A stretch of 64,000 nucleotides of DNA from Brachybacterium ginsengisoli (GTDB lineage Bacteria; Actinomycetota; Actinomycetes; Actinomycetales; Dermabacteraceae): contig NZ_CP023564.1 in the NCBI RefSeq assembly GCF_002407065.1, positions 3,844,001-3,908,000 on the forward strand, read 5' to 3'. The notes beneath the pieces were generated by a model. It was not told where the DNA came from. It worked only from the letters and a program-made list of their open reading frames with translations, and did no database searches. This document shows, in pieces, positions 34,856 through 42,920 of this stretch (its first letter is position 1; each line of letters starts with the position of its first letter). The position numbers were made by a program, and so were the translations under genes.

Positions 34856-35248
34856 ATGACCGCTGTTGACACCGCTGTGAGGCCCTCGCTCGAGGGCCGA
34901 TGGAGCATCGGCGAGCTCGCCGCTCGCACCGGTGTGAGCCCCCGCTCCCTGCGCTACTACGAGGAGCAGGGCCTGCTGACCCCGCATCGCACCGCCGCCG
35001 GGCACCGCCGCTTCGACGCGGAGTCCGTCGATCGGGTGCTGCTGGTCCAGCGCCTCTTCGCCGCCGGCCTCTCCAGCCGCGACATCGCACCCGTCCTGCC
35101 GTGCCTGCTCGCCCCGTCGGCGGAGAACGGTGCGGAGATCACGGCGCTGAGCGAGCATCGCGCCCGGCTGGGCCGCGAGATCGCGCGGCTGCAGGACACC
35201 GCCGAGATCCTCGACGAGGTCATCGAGGAGATCGCCCCCTCGAGCTGA
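34856..35248 (+). CDS. MerR-family regulator
   Basis: 130 residues. wHTH at about 15-80 (SIGELAARTGVSPRSLRYYEEQGLL, RRFDAESVDRVLLVQRL) followed by a dimerisation helix (RARLGREIARLQDTAEILDEVIEE). No Cys-rich or other effector domain, except a single Cys in VLPCLLAP, typical of small MerR regulators of efflux or stress genes. Its target is not obvious; the next gene (DUF4287) is 89 bases downstream on the same strand. Confidence 0.88.
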   Translation: MTAVDTAVRPSLEGRWSIGELAARTGVSPRSLRYYEEQGLLTPHRTAAGHRRFDAESVDRVLLVQRLFAAGLSSRDIAPVLPCLLAPSAENGAEITALSEHRARLGREIARLQDTAEILDEVIEEIAPSS

Positions 35249-35337
35249 TCGGCCCGCCCCGGGAACATCGCGCACTCCGCGCAGTACGGTGCTCCCATCG
35301 AGCGCCGCGCGGCGCTCCCCTCCGGAGAGGAACGACG

Positions 35338-35628
35338 ATGTCCTTCCAGGCCTATCTCGACGCTGTCGAGGACACGTCCGGGCTCACGCCGCGGGCGCTG
35401 CTCGAGATCGCGCAGTCGCGCGGGTACGACGACCCCTCGGTGAAGGCCGGGGTGATCCTGGACTGGCTGAAGACCGACTACGGTCTGGGCCGGGGTCACG
35501 GGATGGCGATGGTGCACGTCATCAAGAAGGGACCGAGCATCGATGCGAAGCACGTGGACTCCGGCGGCTCCCACAGCGATGCCTCGGACACGCTGTGGCT
35601 CGACGGGAAGGCCACGAAGCCGGCCTGA
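35338..35628 (+). CDS. DUF4287-domain protein
   Basis: 96 residues. SFQAYLDAVEDTSGLTPRALLEIAQSRG and VILDWLKTDYGLGRGHGMAMVHVIKKG match the DUF4287 family, small cytosolic proteins common in actinobacteria and sometimes fused to DUF5655. Function unknown. GGAGAGGAA lies upstream of the ATG. It is convergent with the LysE gene. Confidence 0.82.
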   Translation: MSFQAYLDAVEDTSGLTPRALLEIAQSRGYDDPSVKAGVILDWLKTDYGLGRGHGMAMVHVIKKGPSIDAKHVDSGGSHSDASDTLWLDGKATKPA

Positions 35629-35643
35629 CCTCGCCGGCCCAGC

Positions 35644-36264
35644 TCACTCCCGTGCGACGCCGACCAGGAGGAGCACTGCGAGCGCTCCGTACACGGTGCC
35701 GGCGGCGCCGTCCAGGGCCATGCGGACCCGCGGCCGGGACAGCACGGCGTCGCGGAACAGCCCGGCGGCGCTGCCGATCGCGAGGTCGGCGGCGAGTCCG
35801 GTGAGCTGGAGCAGCAGGCCCAGCATGAGGATCTGCGCGAAGGGCCGATCCGTCGTGGTGCCGAGGAACTGGGGCAGGAACGCGACGAAGAACAGGGCGA
35901 TCTTGGGGTTGGTGATGTTCACGAGGAAACCGCGCCGGAACACGTTGGGAACGGTGTGCACGTCGGCGATCTCGGCGCCCGCGTGGCGCCAGGTGGTCGC
36001 GGCGAGCACGAGCAGGTAGGCAGCGCCGGCGATGCGGATCGCGTCCAGGGCCGACGGCAGCTGGGTCAGCGCCACCCCGAGCCCGGTCGCGGCGAGGAGC
36101 ACCCAGACGGTCATCGCGGTGGTCACCCCGAAGGCGCCGCGCACGGCCGCGCCGCGGCCCTGGTTGATGCCGGTCGCGATCATGAAGGCCATGTCCGGGC
36201 CAGGGGTCACCAGGATGACTGCGACCGCGAGCAGGAACGCGGGCAGGACGGACACATCGAGCAC
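35644..36264 (-). CDS. LysE-family amino acid exporter
   Basis: 206 residues with about six membrane segments. VILVTPGPDMAFMIATGINQGRGAA is the LysE/RhtB signature; NITNPKIALFFVAFLPQFL is the second conserved block. Exports amino acids or homoserine lactone-like compounds. The GTG start at 36264 is directly before the hydrophobic N-terminus. It diverges from an Lrp/AsnC regulator gene, the usual partner that activates such exporters when the amino acid accumulates. Confidence 0.88.
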   Translation of the reverse strand: MLDVSVLPAFLLAVAVILVTPGPDMAFMIATGINQGRGAAVRGAFGVTTAMTVWVLLAATGLGVALTQLPSALDAIRIAGAAYLLVLAATTWRHAGAEIADVHTVPNVFRRGFLVNITNPKIALFFVAFLPQFLGTTTDRPFAQILMLGLLLQLTGLAADLAIGSAAGLFRDAVLSRPRVRMALDGAAGTVYGALAVLLLVGVARE

Positions 36265-36425
36265 TTCTCGCCACCTTGCACATCAGCGGGAAATACTCCC
36301 GGAACCATGCCCTCACCTGGGCCAAGAGGGACTGTAGAGACTGTCGATGCGGTGCCGCAATCGGCGGGATGCGGCACATCGGCGCGTTGCTCCCGCACTC
36401 TGCTGAGCGGCAGTACGCTTTCTGC

Positions 36426-36854
36426 GTGCTCGACGACCTGGACTACCGACTCATCGCCCTTCTGCGCTCCAACAGCCGCACCCCGGTGGCGGTCCTGGCG
36501 CGCGAGCTCGGCATCAATCGCTCCACCGTCACGGCCCGGATCGACCGTCTCGTGGACTCCGGGGTCATCGAGGGATTCACGATCCGGGTGAGCAGCGACG
36601 TCGAGGAGGACTCGGTGCGCGGCGTGATGCTCGTGGCGACCGAGACGCGCAGCAGCCACGACATCGTGCGCGAGATCCACGGCTACCCCGAGATCGAGGA
36701 CCTCCACTCCACGACCGGCACCTGGGACCTGGTGATCCAGCTGCGCGCGCGGAACCTCGCCGAGTTCGACCGGGTGCTCGAGCGCATCCGTGCGATCCCC
36801 GGCGTGCGCTCCACGCAGACCAGTCTGCTGTTCAGCTCGTTGCGCACCGGGTGA
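36426..36854 (+). CDS. Lrp/AsnC-family regulator
   Basis: 142 residues from GTG 36426. HTH at about 3-50 (LDYRLIALLRSNSRTPVAVLARELGINRSTVTARIDRL) and a RAM/AsnC ligand domain (GYPEIEDLHSTTGTWDLVIQLRARN). The upstream open frame to 36276 is longer but the family starts just before LDDLDYRLI, so GTG 36426 was preferred; TACGCT lies ten bases upstream and may be a -10 of a leaderless mRNA. It probably controls the divergent LysE exporter in response to an amino acid. Confidence 0.87.
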   Translation: MLDDLDYRLIALLRSNSRTPVAVLARELGINRSTVTARIDRLVDSGVIEGFTIRVSSDVEEDSVRGVMLVATETRSSHDIVREIHGYPEIEDLHSTTGTWDLVIQLRARNLAEFDRVLERIRAIPGVRSTQTSLLFSSLRTG

Positions 36855-36858
36855 GCCC

Positions 36859-37248
36859 TCAGGCGAGCACGAGCTCGATCCTCGGATGCTCGGCGAAGAT
36901 CTCCAGCACGGTTTCGAAGTAGGTGGGGCCGCCCTCGGCCTCGAGGCGGTCGAGCCGCTCCTGGAACAGCGTCGCGCTGAAGGTCCCCGGCTGCTCGAGC
37001 TTCGCCCGGAGGTACTCGCGGGTGGTCTCGAGGCCCAGCGCCTCCCGCACCCGGTGGTGGTCGCTGAGCACCACGCGGGCCCCGTCGTGGCCGTGCAGCG
37101 CGCCGTAACCGCCGTGCAGGAGGTCGTCGAGCGCATCCAGGCTCTGGCCGAGGCGCCAGTCCTCACCGACCATGAACACCCGGTTCAGCTCGTCGTACAG
37201 GCCCCGGATGTCATGGATGCGGGAGCCGTCGAGGGTGAGGGTGAGCAT
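36859..37248 (-). CDS. Barstar-family protein
   Basis: 129 residues. LTLDGSRIHDIRGLYDELNRVFMVGEDWRLGQSLDALDDLLHGG matches the barstar fold (ribonuclease inhibitor), including the DALDDLL helix that plugs the barnase active site. No barnase-like RNase is visible nearby, so it may be an orphan immunity protein. An in-frame ATG at 37275 would add nine residues. It lies next to the truncated SDR gene at the edge of the mosaic island. Confidence 0.8.
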   Translation of the reverse strand: MLTLTLDGSRIHDIRGLYDELNRVFMVGEDWRLGQSLDALDDLLHGGYGALHGHDGARVVLSDHHRVREALGLETTREYLRAKLEQPGTFSATLFQERLDRLEAEGGPTYFETVLEIFAEHPRIELVLA

Positions 37249-37292
37249 GGGGCCATCCTGCCGGACCGGCAGCATGACCCCGATCGGCCACC

Positions 37293-37822
37293 TCAGGAGG
37301 CGCCGAGCAGATCCGTCATGCGCGCGTAGAACGGCGCCGGATCCTGGCTCAGGGACTCCTTGACCATCGCGCTCCACTCGTCGACGACGACCTCGATCCG
37401 GTCGTCGAGCAGGCCGTCCATGGAGCGGCGCGGCACCTCGCGGGGGTCGATCTTCGGTCCGTCGTAGCCGGCGGCGATGTCGGTGTCCGCCGCACCGAGG
37501 AAGACTCCCTGGACGAGCGTCCCCTGGCCGGCGAGCTCGAGACGCACCCCGTTGGTCATGTTCCACTCCGCGGCCTTCGCGGCCGCATAGGACCCGGCGC
37601 CTGGCGAGGCGAACCAGGACAGCGCCGAGAGCACGTTCACGATCGCTCCGCCGCCGCCCCTCGCGAGGATCGGGGCGAAGGCGCGGATCACCTCGAGGGT
37701 TCCCCAGAAGTGGGTGCCCATCTCCCGGCGGATCTCCGCGAGATCCCCGGTGGACAGCCGGGCACCGGTCGAGATGCCCGCGTTGTTGACCAGCAGTGTG
37801 ACCTCCTTCGCCGTCTCGGGAA
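37293..37822 (-). pseudogene. SDR dehydrogenase, N-terminus removed by island insertion
   Basis: The C-terminal three quarters of an SDR is intact: TLLVNNAGIS, the Ser region NVLSALSWF, YAAAKAAEWN with Tyr/Lys, and a normal end. Reading upstream from LLVNNAG the sequence keeps SDR-like character to about PETAKEVT (near 37822) and then turns into repeats with no Rossmann GxxxGxG region, so roughly 70-80 N-terminal residues are missing. An internal ATG at 37721 leaves an open frame of 142 codons that would not give an active enzyme. The breakpoint marks the left border of the mosaic island. Confidence 0.8.
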
Positions 37823-38036
37823 GCGATGGATGACTAAGGCCCGAAGAGGGCGTAGCCGGGCGCAGCCCGGCTGGGGAGCAGCACAGCTGCTCCGGGGGAA
37901 TGCATGACGAGCGACAAGTCAGCGAGCAGCAGAGCTACTCGAGGACGAGTGACAAGCAAAGGAGCAGCACAGCTGCTCCGGGGGGAAGCTCGAAGAGCGA
38001 CAAAACGTCGAACCACTACGAGAAAGCAAACCTACG
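37823..38036. repeat. Hairpin repeat array at the island border
   Basis: A perfect hairpin AGCCGGGC-GCA-GCCCGGCT (37854-37872) is followed by three tandem units, each a hairpin plus a 13-base tail. Hairpins: GGAGCAGC-ACA-GCTGCTCC at 37875-37893 and again at 37961-37979, with a one-mismatch relative at 37923-37941. Tails: GACGAGCGACAAG (37906), GACGAGTGACAAG (37944), GAAGAGCGACAAA (37992). The last tail lies 33 bases before the next start codon. No protein is evident; a structured leader RNA or a recombination/replication site is possible. Confidence 0.7.
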
Positions 38037-38513
38037 ATGATCTTTGCAACCAACACCCGCAATAAGTACGCACGTTGCATGCGCCCCTTCTCCGAGAAGC
38101 TCACAGACGCGACGATGTGGAACGCGAACTTCAAGATGGGAGTTCTGGTCGGCCTACTGTGCCCCAAGTGCCAGACCCCGGAAGAGTTCCTCGAGGCCGA
38201 GACCAACGCTGCCGAGCTCGCGGACGCCGAGCTCGTGGGCTTCCGCTCGCTCGATCCAACGAAGCGCGCCGAGCTAATCATCGAGATGATCGACAAGAGC
38301 GCGCACAGCGTCATCGACAAGCACCGCAGAAAGGCGGAGCGTACCGGAAGGACCCGCGTCCGAGTTGATGTCCAAGCTTGGGCTGCGGAAGCCGCTGCGG
38401 GCGTGCCCGTCATCCAGGGCCAGTCCGAATCCTTCATGGCTCACGCGCGCGAGATCGCAGCCGAGTACATCTCCGGGGCCCTCAGACTGGTGGCGCATGC
38501 CGAGAAGGCCTAA
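38037..38513 (+). CDS. Hypothetical protein of the island, Cys-pair motif
   Basis: 158 residues, no family named with certainty. A conserved-looking core GVLVGLLCPKCQTPEEFLEAE contains a CxxC pair; a basic helix near 100-110 (DKHRRKAERTGRTRV) and an amphipathic C-terminus follow. I have the impression that similar LCPKCQTPEE proteins occur on actinobacterial plasmids and integrated elements, which fits the setting, but this rests on memory. The ribosome site before ATG 38037 is weak; Met at 38079 (MRPFSEKL) is an alternative start. Base composition is lower in GC than the flanks. Confidence 0.6.
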   Translation: MIFATNTRNKYARCMRPFSEKLTDATMWNANFKMGVLVGLLCPKCQTPEEFLEAETNAAELADAELVGFRSLDPTKRAELIIEMIDKSAHSVIDKHRRKAERTGRTRVRVDVQAWAAEAAAGVPVIQGQSESFMAHAREIAAEYISGALRLVAHAEKA

Positions 38514-38524
38514 GAGCGCCGCCC

Positions 38525-38578
38525 ACGCCTGCGGTCTGAGCCGCTTTCACAACGCAGGCACTCGATGACCGCAGGCGT
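38525..38578 (+). terminator. Long inverted repeat after the 38037 gene
   Basis: ACGCCTGCGGTC (38525-38536) and GACCGCAGGCGT (38567-38578) are perfect 12-base arms separated by 30 bases, starting 12 bases after the stop codon. Confidence 0.55.
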
Positions 38579-38884
38579 CGCTCCCGCCCCCCGGTCTGCA
38601 CTGTAGAACCCAACGCAGCAGGCCGATCCGGATCTGACACATAGCACCACCGCTGACACCATCGGGCCACGCCGCACAAGACGGAGCAGTCGATGTGCGT
38701 ATATGCCACATCGTGAGCGGCCTACGGGTCGACTCGCCTCACCAGAGATGACACCGACCCCACCGCTGAGTACCGGTCATCGAGTCAAGCGGGCAAGAAC
38801 CTTTACAGGAACTAACTAGTCAGAGCAAGTCGCGAATTCCTGCCAGCCACACACGAGCAACATAATACATTAAAGGATCGTTAC
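38579..38884. other. Gene-free stretch, promoter region of the 38885 gene
   Basis: About 300 bases without a coding frame I trust. The last 120 bases become A+T rich (AACTAACTAG, then ACATAATACATTAAAGGA), unlike the host sequence, and probably carry the promoter and ribosome site of the next gene. Confidence 0.5.
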
Positions 38885-39487
38885 ATGCCCCTTACTCTTC
38901 CAGATGAAGCGCTTCCGAAATTCTCCGTCGCCACGCTTGACCGCACCAACCCCGCCCACATGTGTAAATGGATCCATGAGGTCTCCAGAGACTGGACCCT
39001 CATGCGAGAAATCAATGAGGCGTCTCGTAGTCAGCGAGCGGCCACCCCAGCCCAGCTCGAACCGTTCGTTTCACTCGATCTGGGCTCAGCTTTATGGGCC
39101 GCGGCATCACGTACTACGCCCTTAGGACGACCAACCAAGTTGCAAGTTCGCTACTGGGCTGGGTGGTGCCTCGCCGCCGGCTGGGACCCAAGAGACGACA
39201 GCATTGCCGAGGCTATCGGAGATGTTTTGATCTGGCATGTGCTGCTTGAGATCGAAATCCCCCACCCTGAGCGCCTCAGAAACACTGGATTCCGGGTGGC
39301 GAGAGAACGTCGCGCGGCCAGCGGAGGGATTTGGCACTTCGAGGATCACTCGGAATATCGGGAAGAAATGTACGAGCGCCGTGATTTCATAGATGATGAG
39401 GGAGCCTCTTGGAGGATCTGGTATGACTCGTTTGGGAGCGCTGACTTTAAGCTTCTCCACCCCTCACCGCAGAGGTGTCGGACCTGA
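38885..39487 (+). CDS. Orphan protein of the island
   Basis: 200 residues, cytoplasmic by composition. No recognised domain. It is rich in Trp and acidic residues (MCKWIHEVSRDW, VRYWAGWCLAAGWDPRDD, FEDHSEYREEMYERRDF). AAAGGA sits eight bases before ATG. Codon third positions are less GC-biased than in host genes, indicating transfer. Its 3' end overlaps the convergent zinc-ribbon gene by 24 bases. It could be a cargo gene of defence or toxin type, but nothing in the sequence proves that. Confidence 0.6.
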   Translation: MPLTLPDEALPKFSVATLDRTNPAHMCKWIHEVSRDWTLMREINEASRSQRAATPAQLEPFVSLDLGSALWAAASRTTPLGRPTKLQVRYWAGWCLAAGWDPRDDSIAEAIGDVLIWHVLLEIEIPHPERLRNTGFRVARERRAASGGIWHFEDHSEYREEMYERRDFIDDEGASWRIWYDSFGSADFKLLHPSPQRCRT

Positions 39488-39724
39488 GTCTCCGAGGCAC
39501 CCCAGCACTCGGCGGTGATCGCACTGACGGCAGATCCAGATGCGGTGCCCAGGGGCGAGGGTGTCGCTGCGGCAGCTGCAGGCGTGCCAGCCCACCAGGT
39601 GCGCTATGGCCCCACATTGCGGGCAAGGCGTCGGTGACTGCTGGACCCAACCATCGCTCGTGCGGATCAGTGGCGGGATGACCTTCAGCCCGTCGTGCTC
39701 GTGGATCATCTCGCCCGCCGTCAT
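39464..39724 (-). CDS. Small zinc-ribbon protein
   Basis: 86 residues. Cys pairs CPQCG, HACSC and CRQC (spacing about 14 and 18) make a likely zinc-binding module; the N-terminal third (MTAGEMIHEHDGLKVIPP) is polar. No enzyme domain. Convergent with and overlapping the 38885 gene. Probably a mobile-element-borne accessory protein; function unknown. Confidence 0.55.
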   Translation of the reverse strand: MTAGEMIHEHDGLKVIPPLIRTSDGWVQQSPTPCPQCGAIAHLVGWHACSCRSDTLAPGHRIWICRQCDHRRVLGCLGDSGPTPLR

Positions 39725-39755
39725 GCGCTCAGTGTGCGCCGGTGGTCCGACAGGC

Positions 39756-39841
39756 AGAACGAAGCCCCGAGGGGGGTGGCCCTCGGGGCTTCGTCAGTGC
39801 TCAGGCGGCCGCTCAGCGATTCTTCACGGCCATCTCGCCTG
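39756..39841 (-). repeat. Ig-gene 3' end remnant with terminator, copy A
   Basis: Bases 39756-39824 match 41572-41639 except for two substitutions and one extra G. The block includes a 14-bp terminator stem (39760-39793, CGAAGCCCCGAGGG and complement) and the stop codon plus last residues of a lost reading frame (minus strand, ending MAVKNR), equivalent to the AAKKR end of the Ig-like gene at 41628. It shows that an Ig-like gene once ended here. Confidence 0.8.
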
Positions 39842-39842
39842 A

Positions 39843-40328
39843 TTACGACGGCACGCTGGGGCGAACCTGCGAACGATGTACTTGGGAAGTACCCCGCGCG
39901 TTCCGGACTGACAGAAGAGAGGCGACGATTACCAGTGCAACGCCAACGGGCACACCGATTGCCACTCCGCGAATGCCCGCATCCCCGAAGAATATGCCAG
40001 ATCCAAACACGATGAAGTCGAGGCCCATCACCACGAGTGCAAGACAGGAGAGTAGAAGGAGGGTCACTGGCCGCCTACGTCCAACGACTCCCAGGAGTGC
40101 ACAGACAGTCACGGCAACGAGCACCACACCGACAATCATCGGCAATGGGTCGGCATACCCCAGAATCATCGGGGAGAACCAAGAGTGATTCTCCACAAAG
40201 ACCTCTCTACTCACAGGGGATGCCATGAACTCCACTCGGTAAGTAGGCAACACCGCAATCGCCAGCGCGGAAAGGCTACCCGCGAGAGCGACCCAATCGA
40301 GAACCTTGCTGGGCATCCGAGCCCCCAT
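39843..40328 (-). CDS. Four-TM membrane protein coupled to the peptidase gene
   Basis: 161 residues with about four hydrophobic segments: VLDWVALAGSLSALAIAVL, MILGYADPLPMIVGVVLVAVTVCALLG, VTLLLLSCLALVVMGLDFIVFG and GVAIGVPVGVALVIVASLL. A short loop after the first segment (VSREVFVENHSWFSP) probably faces outside. The ATG immediately follows the TAG of the peptidase gene (no gap), so both are translated together. A role as membrane anchor, immunity protein or maturation partner for the exported peptidase is conceivable; no family is recognised. Confidence 0.65.
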   Translation of the reverse strand: MGARMPSKVLDWVALAGSLSALAIAVLPTYRVEFMASPVSREVFVENHSWFSPMILGYADPLPMIVGVVLVAVTVCALLGVVGRRRPVTLLLLSCLALVVMGLDFIVFGSGIFFGDAGIRGVAIGVPVGVALVIVASLLSVRNARGTSQVHRSQVRPSVPS

Positions 40329-41405
40329 CTACTTGATCCAGAACTTCGTGTTCGAGCCGACGAGCGCGCCAGCGAGCACGACCTTCGAGTACCCCGAGTA
40401 ACCATAGTGGACGATGGCGTCGCCATTCTTGACCAAGCCAAATGCGACGACAGCGTGATTCGACTTTTTGGTCCCCGACACGTTCGGGAGGCTACCGAAA
40501 AGAAGAACCGGATGGTTGGCGTTAATCTGTGACTTGACGTTCGTGTTGCCCCAATTATAGTAACAGTTGACTGCGACCTTCTGGGTTGTGGCATTTTTGC
40601 CCAGCGCTCGCACCAGATCGGGAGCCCACGACGAGTTACGCCCATTAGCGATCTTCTGGAGATGAGACGCAAAGTTGGGGGACGAGGTCAAATTGGTTCC
40701 GGAACGATACGCCTTCGGCAGAAGCCCCTTGCTGGTGATACGCGCGTGCCAATAACGAGTCAGAATGCTTCCGGCGACCCAGCCACAGGTGCCCGTGGAA
40801 TTCTTGTAGACCCTGGACGATGTCACGAGGGACGAGGATGTTACCAGCTTTTTGACAGCTCCAGCCTTGGGCGGAACCGGCTTAGCCATTGGCCGCACCT
40901 GTCCCGGCTCGCTCGACTCCTCCGGTGACTTCTGATTCGCGGAGTCAAAGTGGCGTGACATAGCCGAGAACTCCGCAGAAGCAACCTGGACAATCTTGCG
41001 GTCCGTCACCTCTCCGTCGAGAACATTTAGCGCTCGCTGCTGCCCAATCGAGTAGAACTGGCCGGGGCCCTGGTACATGCGGTCACCCCCGCCGGTCAAA
41101 CGGAAAGGACTCGGGGCGATGTCGGAAAATTCCAGATAACTCTCGGAGGTGGGGTCAACGACAGCATACCCGCCCTCCCCGAACTCCCAGCACTCCAGTG
41201 GATTCTCTGAATGCGCGTTAAGCGGAGTCACATTAAACAAATCAGGGGATGAGCCGAGCATCGACTCCCCGAGCACCCACCGCCAGTCACCCGCATCAGG
41301 TGTGAACTCGTCTCGCGGCCCCTCTGCACGAGCAATCCCCCCGCCTAACATCACTGCGCCTGCAGCAGTTACGGAGGTGGTCAACATGCTTCTACGCGTA
41401 ATCAT
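40329..41405 (-). CDS. Tat-exported papain-like cysteine peptidase
   Basis: 358 residues. A twin-arginine signal (MITRRSMLTTSVTAAGAVML, cleavage near ARA-EG at 27) is followed by a segment GYAVVDPTSESYLEFSDIAPSPF and YQGPGQFYS (about 79-118) resembling the propeptide of secreted Gram-positive papain-like peptidases. The catalytic domain shows TGTCGWVAGSIL (nucleophile Cys207) and SNHAVVAFGLV (His317), with HYGYSG after it, as in C39-like/C10-like enzymes. GAGG lies upstream of ATG. GC is lower than in host genes. Target unknown; the neighbouring Ig-like surface proteins are obvious candidates for processing. Confidence 0.72.
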   Translation of the reverse strand: MITRRSMLTTSVTAAGAVMLGGGIARAEGPRDEFTPDAGDWRWVLGESMLGSSPDLFNVTPLNAHSENPLECWEFGEGGYAVVDPTSESYLEFSDIAPSPFRLTGGGDRMYQGPGQFYSIGQQRALNVLDGEVTDRKIVQVASAEFSAMSRHFDSANQKSPEESSEPGQVRPMAKPVPPKAGAVKKLVTSSSLVTSSRVYKNSTGTCGWVAGSILTRYWHARITSKGLLPKAYRSGTNLTSSPNFASHLQKIANGRNSSWAPDLVRALGKNATTQKVAVNCYYNWGNTNVKSQINANHPVLLFGSLPNVSGTKKSNHAVVAFGLVKNGDAIVHYGYSGYSKVVLAGALVGSNTKFWIK

Positions 41406-41571
41406 TGAAGGTCCTCATCGTCGAAGGCGATATATGGCGCTAATGCAAATACGTCGATTCGACGGGGACCGTCGAGACCCCATCCCCCCCCGTGGGCTGA
41501 GACTAGCGCATGTTCTCGTCATGCACGTTGATTTCATGCACGTTGACCTCCTCTCGGAATTTTCAGGGAAG
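41406..41571 (-). promoter_or_regulatory. Promoter region of the peptidase operon
   Basis: A 15-base direct repeat of TCATGCACGTTGA occurs at 41519-41531 and 41534-41546, one and a half helical turns apart, about 120 bases before the peptidase start. It may be a regulator site. No gene is seen in this gap. Confidence 0.35.
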
Positions 41572-41575
41572 AGAA

Positions 41576-41608
41576 CGAAGCCCCGAGGGGGTGGCCCTCG
41601 GGGTTTCG
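41576..41608 (-). terminator. Terminator of the Ig-like gene, copy B
   Basis: CGAAGCCCCGAGGG pairs with CCCTCGGGGTTTCG (one G-U pair). Located 20 bases beyond the stop of the Ig-like gene and part of the duplicated block 41572-41639. Confidence 0.8.
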
Positions 41609-41627
41609 TCAGTGCTCAGGCGGCCGC

Positions 41628-42908
41628 TCAGCGCTTCTTGGCCGCTACCTTCGCGGTCTTGCCGGAGGTCTTCGAGGCGGTCGCGTAGCCGCTCTTCCTG
41701 CCCGTGACCTTCACGGTGATCTGCTTGCCCACCGCGGAGCTCGGCAGCACGAGGGTGGACTTGGTCGCTCCCTTGATCGCGACCCCGTTCGCGTACCACT
41801 GGTACGAGAGCGTGGTCCCGGAGGTCCAGCTGCCCGCCTTCGCGGTCAGCTTCGAGCCGACACGGGCGGTGCCGGAGATCTTCGGCGTCGCGGTCGTCAG
41901 GGCCCGCCATGCGACCTTGGCGGTGGCCTTGGACTTCTTCGACGCCGAGGTGTAACCGCTCTTGGTGCCCCTCACGGTCACAGTGACCGTCTTGCCGGCC
42001 TGCGCAGAGGTCAGCGTGAACGTCGACTTCGTCGCGCCCTTGATCGCCACGCCGCTCGCGGACCACTGGTAGGTCAGCTTCGTCCCGGAGCTCCAACTGC
42101 CCGCCTTCGCAGTGAGCTTCGAGCCGACGCGGGCAGTGCCGGAGATCGTCGGGGTCGCAGCCTTCAGCGTCTTCGCAGTGGACCCCTTGACCTTGCCCGC
42201 CGAGAACACCCTCTCCAGCCGCATATATCCGGTGGCGGTGGCGACGACCGAGACCGACAGCTCCTTGCCTCCCGCTGATGCCGGGATGCTGAAGAACGCA
42301 TCGGTCGCGCCCTTGACGTTTCCTCCACCGAGCCGCCACTGGTAGGTGACCTTCGCGCCCCTCGGCATCGATCGCGGATCTGCGGACAGGTACCCGCCCG
42401 CGATTGCTTCGGAGGCCCCGATAAAGGTCATGCTGGGCCGCATCTCGCGGAGAGCCAGGCGGCTGGAGACCAGCGTCTCGGTCTCATGGACCTCGTAACC
42501 CTTGGCAGAGGTGACCGTTCGCAGCGAGAGCTTCTTGCCCGCCGCCGACAAGGGGATATCGAAGTACGACTTCGTTGCTCCCTTGACGTTCGTGCCGTTC
42601 AGTCCCCACTGGTACGTCGTCCGTGCGCCCTTCGGCACGCCGTCGAGCGCAGCGGTAACCCGCGCACCCACGTGATACAGGCCGTCGAACCCGTAAGCGC
42701 TTCCGCCGAATGAGAACCACGGGGAGAGTCCCGGTAGCGTGATCCGGGACTCGAACTCCTCGGTGAACTCGAGAGTCTGGTATCCGCGAGCAGTGATGAC
42801 GCACCGGATCGACACGCTCTTGCCCACGGCCGAGCTCGGAACGGTGAAGGTCGTTGTGGTCGCCCCCTTTTGCGCTGCGCCGCCGACAAGCCACTGGTAC
42901 TTCACCAC
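41628..42908 (-). CDS. Ig-like repeat surface protein, N-terminus lost
   Basis: 426 residues readable from a GTG at 42908, but no signal peptide: the true N-terminus is missing, with an in-frame stop five codons upstream followed by unrelated sequence. At least four to five Ig-like units of about 90 residues are visible, each with a YQW core (TYQWSASGVAIKGATKSTF, LSYQWYANGVAIKGATKST) and the linker VGSKLTAKAGSWTSGT. The C-terminus KTAKVAAKKR is basic. Such repeats occur in actinobacterial cell-surface or adhesin proteins. Probably a non-functional or recombined fragment; whether it is expressed is unknown. Confidence 0.7.
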   Translation of the reverse strand: MVKYQWLVGGAAQKGATTTTFTVPSSAVGKSVSIRCVITARGYQTLEFTEEFESRITLPGLSPWFSFGGSAYGFDGLYHVGARVTAALDGVPKGARTTYQWGLNGTNVKGATKSYFDIPLSAAGKKLSLRTVTSAKGYEVHETETLVSSRLALREMRPSMTFIGASEAIAGGYLSADPRSMPRGAKVTYQWRLGGGNVKGATDAFFSIPASAGGKELSVSVVATATGYMRLERVFSAGKVKGSTAKTLKAATPTISGTARVGSKLTAKAGSWSSGTKLTYQWSASGVAIKGATKSTFTLTSAQAGKTVTVTVRGTKSGYTSASKKSKATAKVAWRALTTATPKISGTARVGSKLTAKAGSWTSGTTLSYQWYANGVAIKGATKSTLVLPSSAVGKQITVKVTGRKSGYATASKTSGKTAKVAAKKR

Positions 42909-42920
42909 TGCACCGGCCGG

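Noticed and set aside
36859..37248. Toxin-antitoxin pair with barstar
   Set aside because: No barnase-like RNase gene is adjacent, so only an orphan barstar-like protein can be supported.
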